Of a stretch of DNA of 64,000 nucleotides, positions 27,562 to 36,350 are shown piece after piece; the stretch's first letter is position 1; every line of letters starts with the position of its first letter. The stretch covers positions 1,027,639 to 1,091,638 of the forward strand of contig NZ_JAKGSB010000001.1 of the NCBI RefSeq assembly GCF_021568905.1, read 5' to 3'. Both the position numbers and the translations under genes were made by a program. Source of the stretch: Zavarzinia marina (GTDB lineage Bacteria; Pseudomonadota; Alphaproteobacteria; Zavarziniales; Zavarziniaceae). The notes under the pieces were generated by a model. It saw only the letters and a list, made by a program, of their open reading frames with translations, was not told the origin of the DNA and searched no databases.

Positions 27562-29944
27562 CGGGCTGATTCCCCTCGTCGCCGGCATCGTCGCCGGTTT
27601 CGTCGTGTCCGTGCCGGTCGGTTCGATGCCGGCCGCCCGGGCCGAAACAGCGCCCGACGACGTCTTCCTGGCGGGTTTCGAGGTCAACGGCCGCGCCAGC
27701 GATCTCGCCGGCATCCTGCGGCGACGGGGCGACGAATTCCTCATCCGCGATTCGGATCTCGCCACGCTGCGCCTGAACATTCCGAGCGTGCCCGGGATCG
27801 AGATCGAGGGTGACGTCTATCGCCCCGTCTCGGCCCTGAAGCCGACCATGGTGCGTTTCGACACCGAACGTCAGGTCCTGATCCTCGACCTGCCGAGCAC
27901 CGCGATGCAGGCGATCAGCATCGACCTCGGCCGGCGCCCCACGGCTTTGCCGACGTCCGACGACTGGTCGCTGTTCCTCAATTACGAAGCCGCGGTCACC
28001 GGTACCGACGACTACGCCCTCGGCAACGGTGCCCTGGAGGCGGCGGTTTCCGGCCCCCAAGGCACCATCGTCGCGAGCGGCCTCGGCCACGCCCGCCTCG
28101 ACGGCGGATGGGGCGGCGACGGCGGCGTCGCCGGGCCGCCGCGCGGTGTCCGCCTCGAGACCCATTACACCTACGACAATCCGCGCGACCAGACGCGGCT
28201 CCGCCTCGGCGACGGCGTCACCGGCCGTTCCAGCATCGGTCAGCAGATCCGCTTCGCGGGCTTCCAGTTCAGTTCCGACTTCAACCTGCGCCCGGGCCAA
28301 TTCGTCTTCGCGGCGCCGGGACTGAGCGGCTATCTCGACGGCGCCTCCAGCGTGGCGCTCTATGTCGACAACATCCTGCGCTATACGGGGCAATTGCCGG
28401 CAGGTCCCTTCTCCTTCAACGATCTGCCGGTGACCACCGGTGCGGGCGAGACGCGCCTGGTCGCGACCGATCTCCTGGGGCGGGAGCAGGTGATCACGTC
28501 GAGCTATTACGTCGGCGGCGATTCGCTCGCGGCCGGACGCCAGTCGTTCTCCTATGAATTCGGCGTGGAACGGCGGAACTACGGCAGTGCCAGCAACGAT
28601 TACGGCGACGGCCTCGCCGCCTTCACCCATCGTCTGGGCCTGACCGACTGGCTGACCGGCGAGGTCCACGGCGAATGGCAGGCGGAACGCTGGCAGGCCG
28701 GTCTCGGCGCCGTACTGGTGCTGCCCGCCGTCGGCCAGATTTCCGGCACCTACGCGCGCTCCGACAGCGACGCGCTCGGCCCCGGCTGGCTGTGGAACCT
28801 CGAAGCCCAGCGCCTCGGCCGGCTCGGCAGCGTCAGCCTGCAGTGGGAACGGGCCAGCGACAGTTTCAGCCAGTTCGGCACCGGCCTCCTCGACGGCGAC
28901 GAAGCCCATCTGGTCGGCCGGGCCCAGGCCAATGCCGGCGTGAACCTGGGACGTTTCGGCAGCCTTTCCTTCGGCTACGGCAGGCTTCGTTTTTCCGACG
29001 GCACGCGGCCCGAAGTCTCGACCGCCAGCTACGCTCTCCGCGTCACGGAACGCAGCACCCTCAGCGTCATCGGCGCGCGCACCGATACGGACGAAGGCAC
29101 GGCCGACGACACCGGCCGCAGCGTCGCCGTGACCTGGACCACGGTGTTCTCGCCGCGCCGCAGCGCCAATCTCCAGTATCAGGACAGCGACGGCGACACC
29201 CAGGTCACCGTCGGCGTCAACCGCCAGCACGAAGGTCTCTATGGCATCGGCTACGACCTGCGCGGCCATTACGACGCGGACGAAGACCTCGAACTTCTGG
29301 GACGTGTCGACTATCAGACCACGGTCGGGAATTTCGGCGCCGTGGGCAGCGTCAGGGACGACCGGGAGGCCGTGCAGGTTTCCGCCAGCGGCGCGGTGGT
29401 CGCCGCGGGCGGCGGCGTCTTCGCCAGCGAGCCGATCCATGATTCCGTCGCCGTGGTCACGGTACCCGACTATCCCGAGGTCACGGTCTATCGCGACAAT
29501 CAGGCGGTCGGCGAGACCGGCGCCGACGGCCGCCTGCTGATTCCCAACGTCCGCGCCTATGAGGAGAACGAGATCCGTCTGGAGCCGCGCGATCTACCGA
29601 TCGACGCCGGCCTCGATTCCGATCGCGTGCTGATCGTTCCGCGCAACCGGGGCGCCGTGGTCGCCCGCTTCCCGGTGAAGCGCCAGTCGAGCGCGATCCT
29701 GGTCATCGAGCGTGCCGACGGCAGCTTCCCGCCGCCCGGCGCCGGCGTCACCTTCGACGGCGGCGTCGATCCCTCCTTCACCGGCTATGACGGCGAGGTT
29801 TTCGTCTCGGACCTGAGCGCGGCGGTGACCGGCACCATCGCCTATGGCGGTCTGACCTGCCGTTTCGAGGCCCCGGCGAAGCCGAAGGACGCCGGCGCCC
29901 TGCCCCGGCTCGGCCCTTTCCCCTGTACCGAGGAGGCACGATGA
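27524..29944 (+). CDS. outer-membrane usher of the SCPU pilus
   Basis: An approximately 806-residue FimD/PapC-type beta-barrel usher. The start is not obvious: the frame is open far upstream, and the ATG at 27524 (within the chaperone gene, 38-bp overlap) gives a good signal peptide with core LIPLVAGIVAGFVVSVPVGS cleaved after ARA. An N-terminal domain (to ~135), the barrel from about 150 (RLETHYTYDN, RQSFSYEFGVERRNYG, TGEVHGEWQAERW), and C-terminal plug-like domains (VPDYPEVTVYRD, GVTFDGGVDPSFTGYDGEVF) can be seen. It secretes and assembles the subunits. The next gene overlaps its stop (ATGA). Confidence 0.92.
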   Translation: MPVRSIRASAASDGLIPLVAGIVAGFVVSVPVGSMPAARAETAPDDVFLAGFEVNGRASDLAGILRRRGDEFLIRDSDLATLRLNIPSVPGIEIEGDVYRPVSALKPTMVRFDTERQVLILDLPSTAMQAISIDLGRRPTALPTSDDWSLFLNYEAAVTGTDDYALGNGALEAAVSGPQGTIVASGLGHARLDGGWGGDGGVAGPPRGVRLETHYTYDNPRDQTRLRLGDGVTGRSSIGQQIRFAGFQFSSDFNLRPGQFVFAAPGLSGYLDGASSVALYVDNILRYTGQLPAGPFSFNDLPVTTGAGETRLVATDLLGREQVITSSYYVGGDSLAAGRQSFSYEFGVERRNYGSASNDYGDGLAAFTHRLGLTDWLTGEVHGEWQAERWQAGLGAVLVLPAVGQISGTYARSDSDALGPGWLWNLEAQRLGRLGSVSLQWERASDSFSQFGTGLLDGDEAHLVGRAQANAGVNLGRFGSLSFGYGRLRFSDGTRPEVSTASYALRVTERSTLSVIGARTDTDEGTADDTGRSVAVTWTTVFSPRRSANLQYQDSDGDTQVTVGVNRQHEGLYGIGYDLRGHYDADEDLELLGRVDYQTTVGNFGAVGSVRDDREAVQVSASGAVVAAGGGVFASEPIHDSVAVVTVPDYPEVTVYRDNQAVGETGADGRLLIPNVRAYEENEIRLEPRDLPIDAGLDSDRVLIVPRNRGAVVARFPVKRQSSAILVIERADGSFPPPGAGVTFDGGVDPSFTGYDGEVFVSDLSAAVTGTIAYGGLTCRFEAPAKPKDAGALPRLGPFPCTEEAR

Positions 29945-30486
29945 CGCGCCGCCTGCCGATCCCGGTGCTTATCGCCGCCGTGCTCGCCTGCGGTCTCGCG
30001 CTGCTGGCGCCGAGGCCGGCGCAGGCTCTAACGCGCCTCTGCGGCCTGATCGCGACATGCACCTGCAACATGTCCGTGCCGTCGACGATCAACTTCAACA
30101 CCTACGACCCGTTTTCGGCCACGGATCTCACCACAGCCGGCTCGGCCTCGGTCTCCTGCAGCAGTTCGGGGCTCATCTCGGGCAGCATCACCTATACGCT
30201 GACCCTCAGCCAGGGCGCGCACGGCACCTATGCGGCGCGCAGGATGGCGCCTTCGGTCGGCACGATCCAGGCGCAGTACAATCTCTATACCAACAGCGGC
30301 CATACGACCGTTCTCGGCGATGGGTCGGGAACCACGGCCATCTTCTCGGCCAGTTGCAGCGGCGCCTTGCTGTTCGGCTCGTCCTGCAACAATTCGCACA
30401 ACTACTACGGCAAGGTGCCGGCGGGCCAGACCACCCTGGTGCCGGCGACCTATTCCGACACATTGGTCTGGAGCCTCGATTTCTGA
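29941..30486 (+). CDS. SCPU-domain protein after the usher, likely minor or tip subunit
   Basis: A 181-residue exported protein with signal peptide to RPAQA and an SCPU-like domain: SVPSTINFNTYDPFSATDLTT, SASVSCSSSGLISGSITYTL, and the end ATYSDTLVWSLDF. It is richer in cysteine than the shaft pilins, with a cluster RLCGLIATCTCNM at the mature N-terminus and two more cysteines near SASCSGALLFGSSCNN. Position after the usher, where Csu-like operons place the tip adhesin, suggests a tip or minor role, though it is much shorter than CsuE. Confidence 0.85.
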   Translation: MTRRLPIPVLIAAVLACGLALLAPRPAQALTRLCGLIATCTCNMSVPSTINFNTYDPFSATDLTTAGSASVSCSSSGLISGSITYTLTLSQGAHGTYAARRMAPSVGTIQAQYNLYTNSGHTTVLGDGSGTTAIFSASCSGALLFGSSCNNSHNYYGKVPAGQTTLVPATYSDTLVWSLDF

Positions 30487-30863
30487 TGCGAGACCGGTTG
30501 CGCATTCCCGCCCTTCTCGCCGCCATCGCCCTGGCGGTCCCCGCCATGGTCGCCCAGGGCGACGACATCGGCACGCCGGCCCGCCATTCCCGCGTCAGCG
30601 ATTTCGCCGTCGACACCATGCGCATCACGGCGGAAGTCGAGCCGCGCTGCGGCGTTTCCACCGGCCTTCCCGACGCGGCCGGAACCGCCGCCGTCGGCGT
30701 CGACTGTGCCACCGCCATCACCTGCGTCGCCGTCGCCCGCGTCGGCGAAACCGGCGATCGCCTGGCCATCGAGCGCAAGGGCCGTGGCCGCTGCCACTAC
30801 CGCAACATCGTCCGCCTTGCCGACAACGGCCCCGGCGCGCGCCTGATTCTCGTGGATTTCTAG
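30486..30863 (+). CDS. short cysteine-containing exported protein ending the pilus operon
   Basis: A 125-residue protein coupled to the previous gene by a one-base TGATG overlap. A signal peptide (IPALLAAIALAVPAMVAQ) is followed by MRITAEVEPRCGVST and VGVDCATAITCVAVARVG, which mirror the two cysteine-bearing strands of the SCPU pilins, then a basic segment and ARLILVDF in place of the usual donor-groove ending. I read it as a shortened, degenerate SCPU-like subunit, perhaps a terminator or anchor of the fibre. No known family is recognised outright. Confidence 0.7.
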   Translation: MRDRLRIPALLAAIALAVPAMVAQGDDIGTPARHSRVSDFAVDTMRITAEVEPRCGVSTGLPDAAGTAAVGVDCATAITCVAVARVGETGDRLAIERKGRGRCHYRNIVRLADNGPGARLILVDF

Positions 30864-30881
30864 GGGGTCATCGCTTCGGGG

Positions 30882-31361
30882 TCAGGGCTTCCGCCGGAAG
30901 AACTGGAAGACCGGCGCGCGCTTGTCCTTCGGCGCCGCGTCGCCCTCGGCATGGGCGATGCGATAGGCGCGACCCTGCGGCAGCCAGACGGCGCCGTTCG
31001 GATCGCTCACGTCGTAGAAGCCGACATCGTGTTTCGCCGCCAGCGCCAGCCCGTGCTTGTAGGCCTGCTCGGCCACGTCCCAGCGGAAATCGACATAGAT
31101 CGCATGCGGCGAGAAACTGTAGCCGGTGATCCAGGGCGTATCGAAGGCGGGGTCGTCTTCCGCCACGGCCTGGGGCCCGTTCATCGCCGGAAAGCGTTCG
31201 AGCATATCGAAATACCAGGCCCGCAGGCCCGGCGCGGTTGTGGCCGGGTCGAAGGGATCGAAATCCCCCTCTTCCTCCATCACCCGATCGTACCAGTCGA
31301 GAAAGGCACGCCGCTCGGAAGGCACGGCGCCCGGCTCGAATACCATCAGATCGTAACTCAT
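30882..31361 (-). CDS. uncharacterised 159-residue cytoplasmic protein
   Basis: The protein begins MSYDLMVFEPGAVPSERRAF and has an acidic, aromatic composition with WYDRVMEEEGDFDPFDP and ITGYSFSPHAIYVDFRWDVAEQA. The MSYDL-x-VF start and FLxWY helix occur in a widespread set of small hypothetical proteins found singly in many bacteria. No catalytic motif, signal peptide or membrane helix. It is convergent with the pilus operon (18 bp) and sits beside tRNA-Arg. Function unknown. Confidence 0.75.
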   Translation of the reverse strand: MSYDLMVFEPGAVPSERRAFLDWYDRVMEEEGDFDPFDPATTAPGLRAWYFDMLERFPAMNGPQAVAEDDPAFDTPWITGYSFSPHAIYVDFRWDVAEQAYKHGLALAAKHDVGFYDVSDPNGAVWLPQGRAYRIAHAEGDAAPKDKRAPVFQFFRRKP

Positions 31362-31482
31362 GCCTGCGCCCCGTTCCGTCGATCCGCGCCGACCATAGCA
31401 CTGGCGGCCCGTCGATACACCAAAGGGTAGCAGAATTTTCGCCTTCACCGTCGGCCGCTTCACGCGGATCGGACAGAAAGAA

Positions 31483-31559
31483 TGGCGACCCCGGCAGGGC
31501 TCGAACCTGCGACATCCCGCTTAGAAGGCGGGTGCTCTATCCAGCTGAGCTACGGGGCC
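31483..31559 (-). tRNA. tRNA-Arg (anticodon TCT)
   Basis: A 77-nt cloverleaf on the minus strand: acceptor GGCCCCG pairs with CGGGGTC (one G-U pair), D-arm GCTC-AGCTGGATA-GAGC, anticodon arm CCCGC-CTTCTAA-GCGGG with anticodon TCT reading AGA, T-arm GCAGG-TTCGAGC-CCTGC, discriminator G and encoded CCA. All standard invariant bases are present. No integrase or attachment-site duplication was seen around it. Confidence 0.97.
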
Positions 31560-31624
31560 AAGGGGTTTGGGCCGCGGGGTTGGCCTCTTCGGGGGCCAGG
31601 GATGCGGATCACCAGCGACGCGGA

Positions 31625-31918
31625 TCAGCGGACCCGGTCGTATTTGAAGTTGTCGGCGTAGGCCTTGATCTTCGGGGTCAGGGTTTTCGGCTCCTGCACC
31701 TCGAAGGGGATGCGGTGCTTCTCGCAATACGCCGTGGCCGCTTCCTTGCTCTCGAAGGTCATGCGCACTTCGCCGTTCATGTCCGTGGTGCCGGTCCAGC
31801 CCATGAGCGGGTCGAGACGGCGGATCGCCTCCGGCTCGAATTCCAGGACCCAGCGGCGGCTGTTGGCCTTGCCGGACTGCATCGCGTTCTTGGTCGGCAG
31901 ATAGATCCGAGCCTGCAT
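31625..31918 (-). CDS. ETC complex I subunit (NDUFS4-like)
   Basis: A 97-residue homologue of the mitochondrial 18-kDa complex I subunit. Family features: ARIYLPTKNAMQSGKANSRR start, WVLEFEPEAIRRLDPLMGWTG, then VRMTFESKEAATAYCEKH and the end TLTPKIKAYADNFKYDRVR. This accessory subunit of NADH:quinone oxidoreductase is found in alphaproteobacteria and mitochondria and is normally encoded away from the nuo operon, as here. Start at 31918 is the conserved M-x-A-R-I-Y; an in-frame ATG five codons upstream exists. Confidence 0.93.
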   Translation of the reverse strand: MQARIYLPTKNAMQSGKANSRRWVLEFEPEAIRRLDPLMGWTGTTDMNGEVRMTFESKEAATAYCEKHRIPFEVQEPKTLTPKIKAYADNFKYDRVR

Positions 31919-32017
31919 TTGGCTTAACCCCATCGAGCGTGCATACGCATTTCACCTTTGCCGAGAACATGGTCTGATCACCGCGTCCGCGTCAACCACG
32001 GAAGGGATTCGGAGACC

Positions 32018-32239
32018 ATGGGCCGCATCATCGTCATCGCCGCCCTGGTCGCCATCGGCACGATGGTCGCGGCCTGGGTCGGCGGCATGATCGGCAAGGC
32101 CCAGCGCCGCCTGAACCGGCCGAGCGACAGCCTGCCCCGTCCCCGCGGCCGGCGGGAACGGCTGCGCGACCTCCTGATCGGGCTCGGTATCATGGGCGCG
32201 CTGATCGTCCTCGGCCTGCTGCTCCAGACTCCGGGCTGA
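32018..32239 (+). CDS. small hypothetical membrane protein
   Basis: A 73-residue protein with two hydrophobic segments (IIVIAALVAIGTMVAAWVGG at the N-terminus, LLIGLGIMGALIVLGLLLQ at the C-terminus) joined by a short basic, proline-rich loop. CGGAG precedes the ATG. It looks like an inner-membrane protein with a cytoplasmic loop by the positive-inside rule. No family recognised. It is convergent with the aminotransferase gene, 4 bp between stops. Confidence 0.65.
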   Translation: MGRIIVIAALVAIGTMVAAWVGGMIGKAQRRLNRPSDSLPRPRGRRERLRDLLIGLGIMGALIVLGLLLQTPG

Positions 32240-32243
32240 TCGC

Positions 32244-33425
32244 TCAGGACTTGGCGTGACGCTCCGCGACGCGGAGGATGCGGCGGCAGGCTTCCTCCAT
32301 CACCGGCAGGTCGTAGGTCATGGAGAGACGGATATGGCCGCCCGCCTCCGGCCCGAAGGCGTCGCCGACGAGGGTGGTCACGCGCTCTTCGTCGAACAGG
32401 CGCTCGGCGAAGGCCTCGGCCGACAGGCCGGTGCGGCGCACGTCGACCATGACGAACATGCCGCCTTCCGGGCGGTGGCAGGCCAGATGCGGGCTCTGCC
32501 CCAGGCGTTCGTAGACCAGGCGGCCGCGCGCCTTATAGGCGTCGCGCATCCGGTGCTGGGGTGCCTGATCGCCCTCGATCGCCTCGATCGCCGCCGCCTG
32601 GATGAAGGGCGGGCAGGAATAGATCATGCACAGCACCAGCTTGGCGTAATGGGCGATGAAGTCCTTGGGGCCGACCGCCCAGCCGAGGCGGAAGCCGGTC
32701 ATGGCATGGGTCTTCGACAGGCTGCAGACGGTGACCGCGCGCTCCGCCATGCCGGGCAGGCTGGCGGGGCTGATGTGCGGGCGTTCGTGGGCGAGGCCGG
32801 CATAGACTTCGTCGGTCAGGACCCAGAGGTCGTGCCGTTTCGCGACTTCGGCCACCGTCTCCACCTCTTCCGCCGTCATCACCGTGCCGGTCGGATTGTT
32901 CGGCGTGGTCAGCAGGATGCCGCGCACCCCCGGTTCGGCCGCCGCCCGGCGCAGATCGTCCGGGTCGAGGTGGAAACCGCGCTCGGGATAGAGCGGCACG
33001 TCGACGATGGTGCCGCCGGCGGCCCCGATCAGCGCCTCGTAGGTGACGTAGCGGGGCGAGGGCACGATCACCTTGTCGCCGGGGCCGAGCAGGACCTGGG
33101 CGGCGGCGAACATGGCGGCCTGGGCGCCGGCGATCACCACCACGTTCTCCGCTTCCGCCGGCTGGCCGGTCAGGCGGGTGTGATAGCGCGCGATGGCGGC
33201 GCGCAGGCGGGGATCGCCCTCGATATTGCCGTAATGGGTCTCGCCCGCGTCGAGCGAGGCCTTGAGCGCGGCGGAGATGTTGGGCGCCGTGTCGTAATCC
33301 GGATCGCCGACCGACAGGAGGATCACCTCCTCCCCCGCGCGCTGGGCCTGGACCCCACGGAAATGAATCTGCCAGGCGGTGGAGCCCTTGCCGCCCAACC
33401 GCTCCACCCGAGACGAGAAATGCAT
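32244..33425 (-). CDS. PLP-dependent class I/II aminotransferase
   Basis: A 393-residue fold-type I aminotransferase. The PLP lysine lies in SLSKTHAMTGFRLGW; other landmarks are VIVPSPRYVTYEAL, TTPNNPTGTVM (substrate Asn), VLTDEVYAGL (Asp binding PLP nitrogen) and the carboxylate-binding Arg in GHIRLSMTY. Enzymes with the ...SKTHAMTGFRLGW motif include arginine:pyruvate and related broad-range transaminases (AruH-like); substrate cannot be fixed here. It stands alone between a small membrane-protein gene and the CCA operon. Confidence 0.9.
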   Translation of the reverse strand: MHFSSRVERLGGKGSTAWQIHFRGVQAQRAGEEVILLSVGDPDYDTAPNISAALKASLDAGETHYGNIEGDPRLRAAIARYHTRLTGQPAEAENVVVIAGAQAAMFAAAQVLLGPGDKVIVPSPRYVTYEALIGAAGGTIVDVPLYPERGFHLDPDDLRRAAAEPGVRGILLTTPNNPTGTVMTAEEVETVAEVAKRHDLWVLTDEVYAGLAHERPHISPASLPGMAERAVTVCSLSKTHAMTGFRLGWAVGPKDFIAHYAKLVLCMIYSCPPFIQAAAIEAIEGDQAPQHRMRDAYKARGRLVYERLGQSPHLACHRPEGGMFVMVDVRRTGLSAEAFAERLFDEERVTTLVGDAFGPEAGGHIRLSMTYDLPVMEEACRRILRVAERHAKS

Positions 33426-33520
33426 GACGAAACCCGTGCTGAAAACGAGGTCAGCTTAGCGGTGGCGCCCCCGCTCCGCCACCGCCGCCACGGCATGGCC
33501 GGTCTTCGGCGAAAGGGGGC

Positions 33521-34699
33521 TCAGCGACCGAGATCCTCGCGCAGGCGGGAAAGGCAGGCGGCACGGTCCGGGCGCAACCCTTCCGCCAGCCACCAATCCT
33601 CGACGGCGCGCAGCCGCGCCCCCATCTCCGGCCCCCGCGCCAGGCCGAGCGCGGCGGCATCGGCCCCCTTCAGGGGGAAGGCGGGCACCTCGATGGCGGC
33701 GGCATGGGCGGCGCGCGCGCCCTCGCCCGCCAGGGTCAGGCGGTCGACCGCCGCCTGCCGGCCGGCGCGGTGAATCAGGGCGCGCAGGCCCTCGTCCGCC
33801 GCCGGCACGGGCGCGGGCTCCAGGGCCGCCGCCAGCCGCGCGGTCATGGCCCGCGACAGGCGCAGCCGCGTCCCGATCACGGGGCCGAGGGCCGGCTCGT
33901 CCGGCAGCAGGGCGGCGAGGCGGAGCAGGCCGTCGCCGAGCCCGAGACCCGCCAGGCGGCGCATGCGCGCCGTATCGGCCGCTTCGGGCAGGATCACGGC
34001 GAGCACGCCGGACGCTTCCATGAGGTCGACCGCCAGGGCGGCGCGCGGCAGGATCAGGGTCTTCAGGAGTTCGCTGGCGATCCGCTCGGCGGAGAGACGG
34101 CGCAGGTCTTCCCGCGCGGCGGCAATCGCGGAAAGCGCCTCTTCATCCGCGGCACCCTTGGCGAAGCGGGCGTGAAAGCGAAAGAAGCGGAGCGCGCGGA
34201 GATAATCCTCGGCGAGGCGCTGTCCGGCATCGCCGATGAAGCGCACCACCCCGGCGTCGAGATCGGCGAGACCGCCGACCGGGTCGAACAGGGTGCCGTC
34301 CGGATCGGCATAGAGGGCGTTGATGGTGAAGTCGCGGCGCTGGGCGTCGGCATGCCAATCGTCGGTGAAGGCGACGACGGCATGACGTCCGTCGGTCTCG
34401 ACGTCATGGCGCAGCGTCGTTACCTCGACCGGCTGATGGTCGGCGACCACGGTGACGGTGCCATGGGCGATGCCCGTGGGCAGGGCCTTCAGGCCGGCGG
34501 CCCGGGCCAGGGCCATCACCGCCTTGGGCGGATCGGGGGTGGCGATGTCGATGTCGGCCGGCGCCTCGCCCAGAAGCGCGTCGCGCACGCAGCCGCCGAC
34601 GAAGCGCACCGGCGTGCCCCCGGCGGTCAGGGCCGCGACCACGGCGCGGACCGCTTCCGCGTCGCGCCAGCCGCCCGGGGGAAGCCGATCCGGGATCAT
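33521..34699 (-). CDS. CCA tRNA nucleotidyltransferase/poly(A) polymerase family
   Basis: A 392-residue class II nucleotidyltransferase expected to add or repair CCA tails of tRNAs. Seen: VRFVGGCVRDALLG, catalytic aspartates in ADIDIATPD, motif B RRDFTINALYADPDG, motif C RRLSAERIASELLK preceded by YLRALRFFRFHARF. The long C-terminal helical part is normal for the alphaproteobacterial type. Encoded last in a minus-strand unit DUF1285-Nudix-DUF6111-CCA, with start/stop overlap (4 bp) to the DUF6111 gene. The encoded CCA in the nearby tRNA suggests a repair role for that tRNA. Confidence 0.93.
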   Translation of the reverse strand: MIPDRLPPGGWRDAEAVRAVVAALTAGGTPVRFVGGCVRDALLGEAPADIDIATPDPPKAVMALARAAGLKALPTGIAHGTVTVVADHQPVEVTTLRHDVETDGRHAVVAFTDDWHADAQRRDFTINALYADPDGTLFDPVGGLADLDAGVVRFIGDAGQRLAEDYLRALRFFRFHARFAKGAADEEALSAIAAAREDLRRLSAERIASELLKTLILPRAALAVDLMEASGVLAVILPEAADTARMRRLAGLGLGDGLLRLAALLPDEPALGPVIGTRLRLSRAMTARLAAALEPAPVPAADEGLRALIHRAGRQAAVDRLTLAGEGARAAHAAAIEVPAFPLKGADAAALGLARGPEMGARLRAVEDWWLAEGLRPDRAACLSRLREDLGR

Positions 34700-34965
34700 T
34701 CGGCCTCGATATGGCCGGGGATCAGGCGGCCGTCCTCCAGCCGCGCCGGGACATAGCGCCCGCCCGCCGGATCACCCCCCAGGAAGGCTTCGCCGAGCGT
34801 CACCAGGATCACCAGGAAGGTGCCGACGGCGACGATCGGGATCCATGGCACCGGGCGCTTCTCCGGCGGCTGGCGCAGGCGCCAGCGCTCGAAGCGGATC
34901 CACAGCTTGAAGGCGACATAGGGCAGAACCATCGCCAGGACATAGAGGAGGATGATACGGCCCAT
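34696..34965 (-). CDS. DUF6111-family small membrane protein
   Basis: An 89-residue protein with two transmembrane helices (IILLYVLAMVLPYVAFKLWI and IVAVGTFLVILVTLGEAF) separated by the basic segment RFERWRLRQPPEKRPVPW, and the conserved tail GGRYVPARLEDGRLIPGH. Small proteins of this pattern lie between Nudix and CCA-transferase genes in many alphaproteobacteria. It overlaps the CCA gene by 4 bp and follows the Nudix gene by 2 bp. Function unknown. Confidence 0.85.
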   Translation of the reverse strand: MGRIILLYVLAMVLPYVAFKLWIRFERWRLRQPPEKRPVPWIPIVAVGTFLVILVTLGEAFLGGDPAGGRYVPARLEDGRLIPGHIEAE

Positions 34966-34967
34966 GG

Positions 34968-35597
34968 TCAGATCCTGCCCAGGCGGCGCGCCAGATTGAC
35001 CAGCATGCCAGCCGTCGCCCCCCAGATGTAGTGCTCGCCGTAAGGCATGGCATAGAAGAAGCGCTCCACCCCCATATAGTGGCGGCTGTGGCGCTGCTGG
35101 TTGATCGGATCCATCAGGAAATCGAGAGGAACTTCAAATATTTCCGCGACTTCGTTGGGATCCGGCTTCAACTCGAAACCGGGCGTCAGGAAACCGACCA
35201 CCGGGGTGACGTGAAAGCCGGTCGAGGTCTCGTAGCTGTCGAGATAGCCGCCGATGGAGACAAGGCCGGGGTCGAGGCCGATCTCCTCCTCCGCCTCGCG
35301 CAGCGCGGCATGGACCGGGTCGCGGTCCTCCGGTTCGATCCGCCCGCCCGGAAAGGAGACCTGGCCGGCGTGGTTCTTCAGATGCTCGGTCCGGCGGGTC
35401 AGGAGCACGGTCAGGCCCGGCTCGCGCTCCACCAGGGGGACGAGGACGGCGGCGGGGCGGAGGCTCCGGTCCGTCGGCACCACGGCGCGAAGGTCCGGGT
35501 TCAGGTCGAAATCGCCGATCGCGGGTGCCGCCGGCCGAAGGATGTCGGCCGGGTCGAGCGAATGGCGCAGCCGCGCCGTGATGTCCTCGCGGGTCAC
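34968..35597 (-). CDS. Nudix hydrolase, CoA pyrophosphatase type
   Basis: A 209-residue Nudix enzyme. The Nudix box [26 protein letters not shown] follows the CoA-pyrophosphatase signature [20 protein letters not shown] (UPF0035/NudL type), so it should split CoA or acyl-CoA into phosphopantetheine and 3',5'-ADP. A late [15 protein letters not shown] helix is typical. Its start overlaps the DUF1285 stop by 4 bp, so the unit is translationally coupled. Confidence 0.93.
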   Translation of the reverse strand: MTREDITARLRHSLDPADILRPAAPAIGDFDLNPDLRAVVPTDRSLRPAAVLVPLVEREPGLTVLLTRRTEHLKNHAGQVSFPGGRIEPEDRDPVHAALREAEEEIGLDPGLVSIGGYLDSYETSTGFHVTPVVGFLTPGFELKPDPNEVAEIFEVPLDFLMDPINQQRHSRHYMGVERFFYAMPYGEHYIWGATAGMLVNLARRLGRI

Positions 35598-36247
35598 GCG
35601 GGCGCCCCGTCCATCCGCCCGATCGGCCAGAAGCGCCCGGCGGAACGCAGGCCCAGCACGGGTTCGCCGTCGGGGCCCGGCCGCTCCTCGGCCGCGTTCA
35701 CGAGGTCGTAGAAGACGGCGCGGGCGATCAGCCCGTCGAGCCGGTCGCGCACCCGTGCATAGGGCGAAGGCTCGCCGGTCGCGGGATCGATCTCGACGCG
35801 GAGGGGATGGTCGTCGTCCAGGGTGAATTCGTCCTCCACATTGGTCCGGAAGCGAATCACGCGGTCGTCCCCCTCCCCCTCGATCTCGGCCCCGACGATG
35901 ACGAAGGGCGCGTCGGCGACACGGATGCGCACCTTCTCGACCGGGGTCACGAGGTAATAGTGACCGTCGTCCTCGCGCCGCAGGATGGTCGAGAACAGGC
36001 GCACCAGGGCGGCGCGGCCGATGGGCGATTTCAGATAGTGCCAGGAGCCGTCGCGCCTGATCTCCATGTCCATGTCGCCGCAGAAGGGCGGATTCCAGAG
36101 GTGGATGGGCGGCAGGCCGCGCTTGCCCGCGCCGGCCGCCTTGGCCGCCGCCGCCAGGCCCTGCGCGTCATGGGCCGCCCCGGTCGGGGCCCGGGGGGCG
36201 GTCTGGGGGGCGGTTCTGGCCTCGGCTCGATGATCGCTGGTTCCCAT
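35594..36247 (-). CDS. DUF1285-family protein
   Basis: A 217-residue cytoplasmic protein. After a low-complexity Ala/Thr/Pro N-terminus, the DUF1285 core starts at [21 protein letters not shown] and continues [36 protein letters not shown], ending [21 protein letters not shown]. It is a conserved protein of unknown function, usually located directly upstream of CoA-type Nudix and CCA genes in alphaproteobacteria. First gene of the minus-strand unit; GCGAGGAT precedes the ATG at 36247. Divergent from moxR. Confidence 0.9.
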   Translation of the reverse strand: MGTSDHRAEARTAPQTAPRAPTGAAHDAQGLAAAAKAAGAGKRGLPPIHLWNPPFCGDMDMEIRRDGSWHYLKSPIGRAALVRLFSTILRREDDGHYYLVTPVEKVRIRVADAPFVIVGAEIEGEGDDRVIRFRTNVEDEFTLDDDHPLRVEIDPATGEPSPYARVRDRLDGLIARAVFYDLVNAAEERPGPDGEPVLGLRSAGRFWPIGRMDGAPA

Positions 36248-36350
36248 ATCCTCGCTCTCCCCTTCTACGACCCCGCTCCACGGCATTGTGGTTCTGTCGC
36301 CTGTTTTCGGGTTAGCCTCAAGACTGTCCTTAACGAATATAGTGGGCACC

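Noticed and set aside
31483..31559. tRNA-Arg as an integration site for a mobile element
   Set aside because: No integrase, no duplicated 3' tRNA end and ordinary housekeeping genes on both sides.
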